This document shows, piece after piece, positions 58,763 through 64,000 of a stretch of DNA of 64,000 nt. The DNA is from Lateolabrax maculatus. Taxonomy: Eukaryota > Chordata > Actinopteri > Acropomatiformes > Lateolabracidae. Each line of letters starts with the position of its first letter. Position 1 is the stretch's first letter. The position numbers and the translations under genes are program-made. The stretch covers positions 3,083,501-3,147,500 of the forward strand of contig CM062219.1 of assembly GCA_031216445.1 (NCBI GenBank). Direction: 5' to 3'. The notes under the pieces are model-generated. The model saw only the letters and a program-made list of their open reading frames with translations, made no database searches and had not been told where the DNA came from.

Positions 58763-59640
58763 GACAAGGAAATCATTTCAATTAATGTTTTCTGTCCACT
58801 CATGTAAAAAGAAAACAAAAATGCTGCAGTGTCCCCTGAGCAAAACACATCAAATGTATTTCAGTTACTATTTTCCATTATGCTGGTTCTCATTAACCAG
58901 CACAATGGAAAACTGTCGACATGGCTGCTGTAAATTTTCCAAACATCGGCATCATAGAAACACAATACTAGAACCGAACAGTTTATACTCAGATATTAAC
59001 AATGCAACCATGCTTTCATGGGCCTTGCACGTGCATAAATGCATTTAGAAACGGCTTGAATCATCAAAAGACAGATAGAAATTCAATGTTAGGAAGACAT
59101 TAAACCATTAGATTATCCTCATTGTTCTTCCTCTAAGATGGAAACAAGTAGAGGTGTCTGACAAGTCTTAACACATCCTCCAATTGATGAAGTATTGCAG
59201 AGTGCTGGAGTCACTTCAGGGATGTAAGAGATGCAGACACATGTGTGAGGGCCCATGTACGGCTCAGGGTCTGATGAACACCCATGGGGGCTCCAGGGTT
59301 ACACTGGTACATGTGTTGTTTTTCACTTAACAGCCTTGATTAAAACCTGGAAGGAGGACAGTTACCATGGGCGTCTCACCTGTGGAATTAATTATCGCCA
59401 CAAAGATAGAGGATGGCTCACTTTGCTTCTCCTCACTTCCTAATAAACAAGTTGAGCCGCAGCATCTCTTATCACATTTGTACAGGACTCTAACCAGGTA
59501 AGAACACCTCACCCATAAACACATAATTACTTTTTCTCACTCTTATGTAACTAATGCGAGGTGTATTATATTAAAAATGGGTAGATTATAAAACATTTTC
59601 ATTTTCAGGAAGCTGCCAGAGTTATCATCCTTCCAGCAGA

Positions 59641-61109
59641 ATGCCGAGCCAGCTCGAGGGTGCCATGGATGCGCTGATAACGGTTTTCTACAACTACTCT
59701 GGAAATGATGGAGACAAATTCAAGCTGAACAAGGGCGAGTTAAAGCAGCTCTTGAACAGTGAGCTCACTGACTTCCTCACGGTAAGGCAGACATTCATTC
59801 ATTTTGTTCGTTTAGTTTATTGAGTGTTTAAATTGAAGTTGTTTCATCATGAAGCACAGTTTTCACCGTGAGCAACAATTTCACTTATTGGGCTCATGGG
59901 GCTTTTAAACCCTGAATCTTAACTGTTGATTACACATGCCATTTTTTTTTTGTACTAAACCCCCAATCATAGCTGGGTGGTACGTTTTTGAATGCATTTT
60001 AAACAGAATGGTCAGAGCAAAGTGCTGCTGGATTTGTCCTGACTGCCAATCCACCAAAATGAAGCAAGGAAAGTAAATACAAAAGCTTCAGCAAAAAGTG
60101 TTGCACTCAAATTGGTAACTTCACCATAGTATGACAGTTGTGTGTGTGCACCGTGGGCCAGATTTACTAAATGCAGCTGGGTGAGAGAGCAGCTCATTAC
60201 ACAGTCCACTCCTGGACTGCACCTCCAAGACGAACGCCACCTGAGAAGAAACAGCTACTATTACTCCAAATATTACTCATAAAATTGTAATATTAGAATA
60301 TTTTGCATGTATCTTATAAGTAACACATTAAGAGGCATTTAACACGTTCATGGGAAACAAAAAAATGTGATGAGACAAATCAGAGATTCACAACATTGAC
60401 ACAAGGTACACAACCAGAGGGAGGAGGGAGAGAGAATGTGACCTTTCCATCTCCTTGTTATTTCCTCAATTGATCCATAATGGCCAATAGTAATCATGGT
60501 AATTTGCTTGTTAAGGATTACCACTTTTGATGATACTTTGCTGTTGCCTGACTCCCAAATTAGATGACCATGTTTTAAGATGATTTAAGAAAGAGCATTC
60601 TGACCTTGTTTGAGGAAATTGTTTTCTCATTGATTGCTATCCTGCTGTCGCAGTGTAACTGCTGGTGGCTCTCACATCATGGCACTGTGGGAAATAAAAG
60701 ATTGTGGAGGAGGAGATAGATAAGGTCATTTCAGATAAGCCCCGGCCCCTGAATCCGTGTGATAGCAGCGTGTACAAGCCTAGGATCCCAACTGATTGAG
60801 ACCAGCACGTCAAGAGAAAGGCAGAGGCCTGAGAGTCAAACCTGTAATGCTTCCATATATATGTTTTCTTTCCTCTTCTTGTCCTCCCTCATGCGGATGG
60901 GAAGCCTCAGGTGCTCACATCATCATCATCATCAGTGGCCCATATCGCCTCCAAATATAGACACTCCTATGATGTCATCACATCCCCTTAGGCTTCAGTC
61001 ACCTCTGAGAATAGACACAGACCCAATGAAACTAAAATTCACCCTCAGTTTTCTCTGGGAAACTTGAACACTTGCAAAGGAAAGCTTGATAGATTACTAT
61101 ATATATATA

Positions 61110-61147
<38 letters not shown>

Positions 61148-62392
61148 TAGAATGGTGATATTAAAAAGATGCGTTCAGTCGTGGAAGCTGTAGAGGACTG
61201 CCGTGTCTGGAGCCTCTTAGATTTTTTTCTCTAAACTTTTTAATAATTTTTTCTATTTCAGTTTATCTCAAATTGGGTCTCATATTTAGGATTAGATTTA
61301 GGATTTTAGAATTACATTGTATAAATAATTACATTTTTCAATACTTCAATCAATTTGATCTAAGTTTGAAATGGGTAATATAAAACAATTTGACAAACTT
61401 CTTTCTATTTTTCAAGGCATTGTGAAGTGTCACTGTCTCTGACAACTATGCATCTCCAACTCTGTTTTTTCCCCCCATTTTATATGGTTGAAGAAAGTTC
61501 TCCAACTTTTAAAGCTAAATAAACTATATTTTAAAAACATACAGCATTAACTGAAAAACCGTCAACCTAGCTGAATGAAAAACATAAAAAGATACAGGTT
61601 TTTCAAAGGACCGCAATGTAGCTTGTGTTTAGCTGTCTTTTTATTTCTTAGAGTTGTGAACTGTCAGCGTTCACTCTAACACAGCTCTCAGCGTCTTTTT
61701 GACCATTAAAAGTCAGAACCACATATTAAATGCCGCAATACTGTCGTGATATTTTCCAAATAAATTAAATCCCTTCTCATCTGGCCCTTATGGCGGCCTG
61801 AATCTGAATTTCAACCTATTGCTAAATTGTTGACTTTAATGAGTGCCGCAACATAAAGATCACTGATGCCTCGGAGGTTAGAAGGTGGAAAAGGAAAGAC
61901 ATGTCTTGTTTCTCAGCCCTGGAGGAAATGAGCAAAGCAATAAATGTCGTGTGTGATCAGCTGCAGCTCATGAGTCATTTAGCAGCAACATCCCTCTGCT
62001 CTCGGCTGGACACGGATGGCAGCTTTTGCCTTGAGTCAGTATTAAGCATCAATATCAAATAAATAACGGTTGCATGTGTGTTGCTCATCCTACATGGACA
62101 GACTGATATTTCCCATGTCATGGCCTAAATCTAGTACGTGTTAAAGCTATTTTTAATTGCACTGGGATCTGAAGTGTCAATTACAAGTCCAAGTTATACA
62201 GGTGAATCATTAGGAGACTCTTCTTCTCTGTTTCAGTCTCAGAAGGATCCGATGCTGGTGGAGAAAATCATGAACGACCTGGACTCTAACAAAGACAACG
62301 AAGTGGATTTCAATGAGTTTGTTGTGTTGGTGGCCGCCCTGACTGTTGCCTGCAACGACTTCTTCCAAGAGCAGAAAAAGAAAAACAAGTAG
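59641..62392 (+). CDS. s100z: S100 calcium-binding protein Z
   Basis: Small dimeric EF-hand calcium sensor. Coding exons 59641-59781 and 62237-62392 (phase 0), 98 residues (human S100Z 99). A 5' untranslated part begins at the acceptor before 59609, and an upstream untranslated exon probably ends at 59497. This gives the usual S100 plan with the coding region split between the two EF-hands. First EF-hand: S100-type 14-residue loop around SGNDGDKFKLNKGE (20-33). Second: canonical loop D63-N65-D67-E69-D71-E74 in NDLDSNKDNEVDFNEF. FVVLVAALTVACNDFF is almost identical to my recollection of human S100Z. It sits beside the PAR genes as in mammals. AATAAA near 62958 and 63277 are poly(A) candidates. 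Confidence 0.96.
59782..62236 (+). other. s100z coding intron (2.5 kb)
   Basis: Donor GTAAGGCA; acceptor CTCTGTTTCAG. Contains a (CAT)n-like run near 60919 and a TA microsatellite at 61098-61144. Otherwise anonymous. Confidence 0.8.
61098..61144. repeat. (TA)n microsatellite
   Basis: TA dinucleotides with one TATAG interruption. Confidence 0.9.
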
Positions 62393-63414
62393 ATGTCCGT
62401 AGAAAACCATCTGTAAACCAACTGTAAATCTTTATCAACAGTTTAAAAATGTTTAAAAATGACATCACATTAAAAACAATACAGTAAATGTCCCATCAGT
62501 TGAAGAATTTGTCTTAGCATTTCCCACATAGGATTGTGAATGTAGTATTTATGAACGTAGACACCGTGTAAGATGTTGTCTTACCAACTTTCAGCCTGGA
62601 GCTGTTAAACAATGGCTTTGTGATCTCACATCGAGCTTTTTGATCCAAATTTTAGTCATTTTACCATAAGAGTGATGTTTGTAACTAGAAAACACAAAGT
62701 TCCCTTTTCCTAAATTGTCTTAATCGTCATTGTGATCTTTTCTATTGTGTTCAAAGCTGCGTTTTTTATTCCAAACTTGGGTGCGTTACAGTAAAAACTC
62801 CTCTCTCCTAGTTTTGTCTGTAAAAGACAGTACAGTACAGTCATTAGTGTCGATTAATTCAGTGGCATTGACCTTTAAAAAGACACCTTTGTCATCTAAG
62901 AAGTTGTCTTGAAATCCATTGTGTCCCAGTAGACGTCCCAGCTGTTCCTGCTCCACAATAAATGTCAAAAGTTAAATATTTCATAATTGTCCTTCGAGGC
63001 ATTGTCACAGCCTGATGGTGCATTTAGTAGGAAACATGTTTGTCCCTTGTCAGTCTCGCCATCAGTCTTTGTTCCCCAAGGAGGAATACGTTTTCCCTCA
63101 TGTTGGTGCGAAGATGGAGTCATGGAAAAATGCGTAAGATCACAGTGAATGAGCCCAGTAACTGTTCACGTTATGTTTCAGTGATAAGGGTTTTACTGTA
63201 CATTGTCTGTAATATTTAAAGCTTTAAATTTATTGTTTGTTGCATGAAAACAACTTTTAAAAGCGTATATGGCAAAATAAATTTCAACTTCTGGGTGACA
63301 AATAAAAATAAACATGTATCCTCTGGAAACTGGACTCATGATTTTCTTGAATTATTATGTATTGGGTATAAGTACTGATGTTTGAGCATAGAATATGTAT
63401 TGTATATGTGTGAC

Positions 63415-63640
63415 AGAAGTATTTAGATCCTTTACTGATGTACTAATACAACATTACAGTAAAAGTTCTGCAAATCCCACATACAGAACAGAAGTATTAT
63501 CAGCAAAATAAGTATCAAAAGTAAAAGTACTCATTCTGCAGAAAAATGTCCCCTGTGACTGTTGATACTGATGCATCAATGTATAAGCAGCATTTTACTG
63601 TTGCTGTAGTTTTAACTTCTTTATATACAGTTAGGTTTAG
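63415..63640. repeat. AAGTA-type dispersed repeat fragment
   Basis: AGTATTTAGATCCTTTACTG, AAAGTAAAAGTACTCATTCT and TGTATAAGCAGCATTTTACT are family words. Confidence 0.65.
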
Positions 63641-63641
63641 T

Positions 63642-63925
63642 CCAGTGGTTCCCAAACTGGGGGTTTGGCCCCCTCAAAGGGCCACCAGATGAATGTTAGA
63701 GGTCATGAGATGGTTAATGGGAGAGGAAAATAAAAAACTAGAGTTCTTCTACACAAATTTGTTTAATTTTTTTTAAATTATTTTCCTCTAAACTTTGGTT
63801 TTCTTGTGAAATATTGGATAAATTTACCAAACTGTTAACAACTCATAGAAATCTGAAATGAAAAAAACTAGATGCCCCCACTGTTTGTTCTGCAAGGGGT
63901 CACAAGTCCAAAATGTTATGTAAAA
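63642..63925. mobile_element. hAT-like MITE (CAGTGGTTCCCAAAC end)
   Basis: Left end CCAGTGGTTCCCAAACTGGG is typical of hAT-derived short elements. Internal GCAAGGGGTCACAAGTCC is consistent with the type. The right terminus was not found, so the end is approximate. Confidence 0.5.
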
Positions 63926-64000
63926 TCTTAATCTAAAAATAACTACTAACTATAGCTGGCAAATAAATGTGTAAAATAATAATACAGTAAATAAGATATT

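Larger units (their letters stand above)
51091..59608. other. Intergenic region ch25h-like to s100z
   Basis: 8.5 kb without a recognised coding exon. It holds a two-copy duplicated segment (51378-51560 and 53030-53213), a perfect 12-bp-arm hairpin (54072-54104), TA tracts, interspersed repeats (55337-55560, 55665-55690, 57329-57480, 57995-58762) and, at its right end, a probable s100z 5' untranslated exon ending at the donor CAG/GTAAGAAC (59497/59498). Confidence 0.55.
62393..64000. other. s100z 3' UTR and flank with two repeats
   Basis: AATAAA at about 62958 and 63277 mark possible transcript ends. Beyond are an AAGTA-type repeat (63415-63640) and a CAGTGGTTCCCAAACTGGGG element (63642-63925). 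CRHBP, next in the human order, is not reached. Confidence 0.6.

Overview
The window is vertebrate nuclear DNA, almost certainly from a teleost fish (probably percomorph). The genes have GT-AG introns and AT-rich non-coding DNA full of short interspersed repeats of kinds common in fish genomes. The gene order matches human 5q13.3: SV2C(+), F2RL2(-), F2R(+), F2RL1(+), S100Z(+). Two features differ from the human locus: F2RL1 is tandemly duplicated, as in other fish, and an intronless cholesterol 25-hydroxylase-like gene lies between the receptors and S100Z. No IQGAP2 exon was recognised, although in human IQGAP2 lies in this interval and contains F2RL2 in an intron.

Layout. 1-10.4 kb: the last nine coding exons of sv2c, encoding the C-terminal half of a synaptic vesicle glycoprotein. 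10.4-16.6 kb: intergenic, with mobile-element relics including a TTAA-flanked inverted-repeat element. 16.6-24.2 kb: a 7.6-kb composite minisatellite of 20/21-bp units, with higher-order duplications, near-matching edge blocks and an internally inverted segment. 26.3-28.0 kb (minus): f2rl2 (PAR3-like). 28-35.7 kb: non-coding, with one unexplained 189-codon open frame. 35.7-38.0 kb: f2r (PAR1). 40.1-41.6 and 44.4-46.2 kb: two f2rl1 (PAR2) paralogues. 50.2-51.1 kb (minus): ch25h-like. 51.1-59.6 kb: intergenic repeats. 59.6-62.4 kb: s100z. The rest is repeat-bearing flank.

The four protease-activated receptors share one architecture: a short signal-peptide exon, a phase-1 intron, then one exon carrying the cleavage site, the tethered ligand and all seven helices. 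Predicted cleavage sites are R41/T42 (PAR3-like), R41/T42 (PAR1), and R28/G29 and R26/G27 (the two PAR2 copies). They would respond to thrombin-like (PAR1/PAR3) and trypsin-like (PAR2) proteases. The other genes are neighbours by descent rather than a pathway.

Exon boundaries were read by eye from splice sites, reading phase and remembered family sequences; no alignment was run. The most unusual structure is the minisatellite array. I did not find a clearly new gene system.
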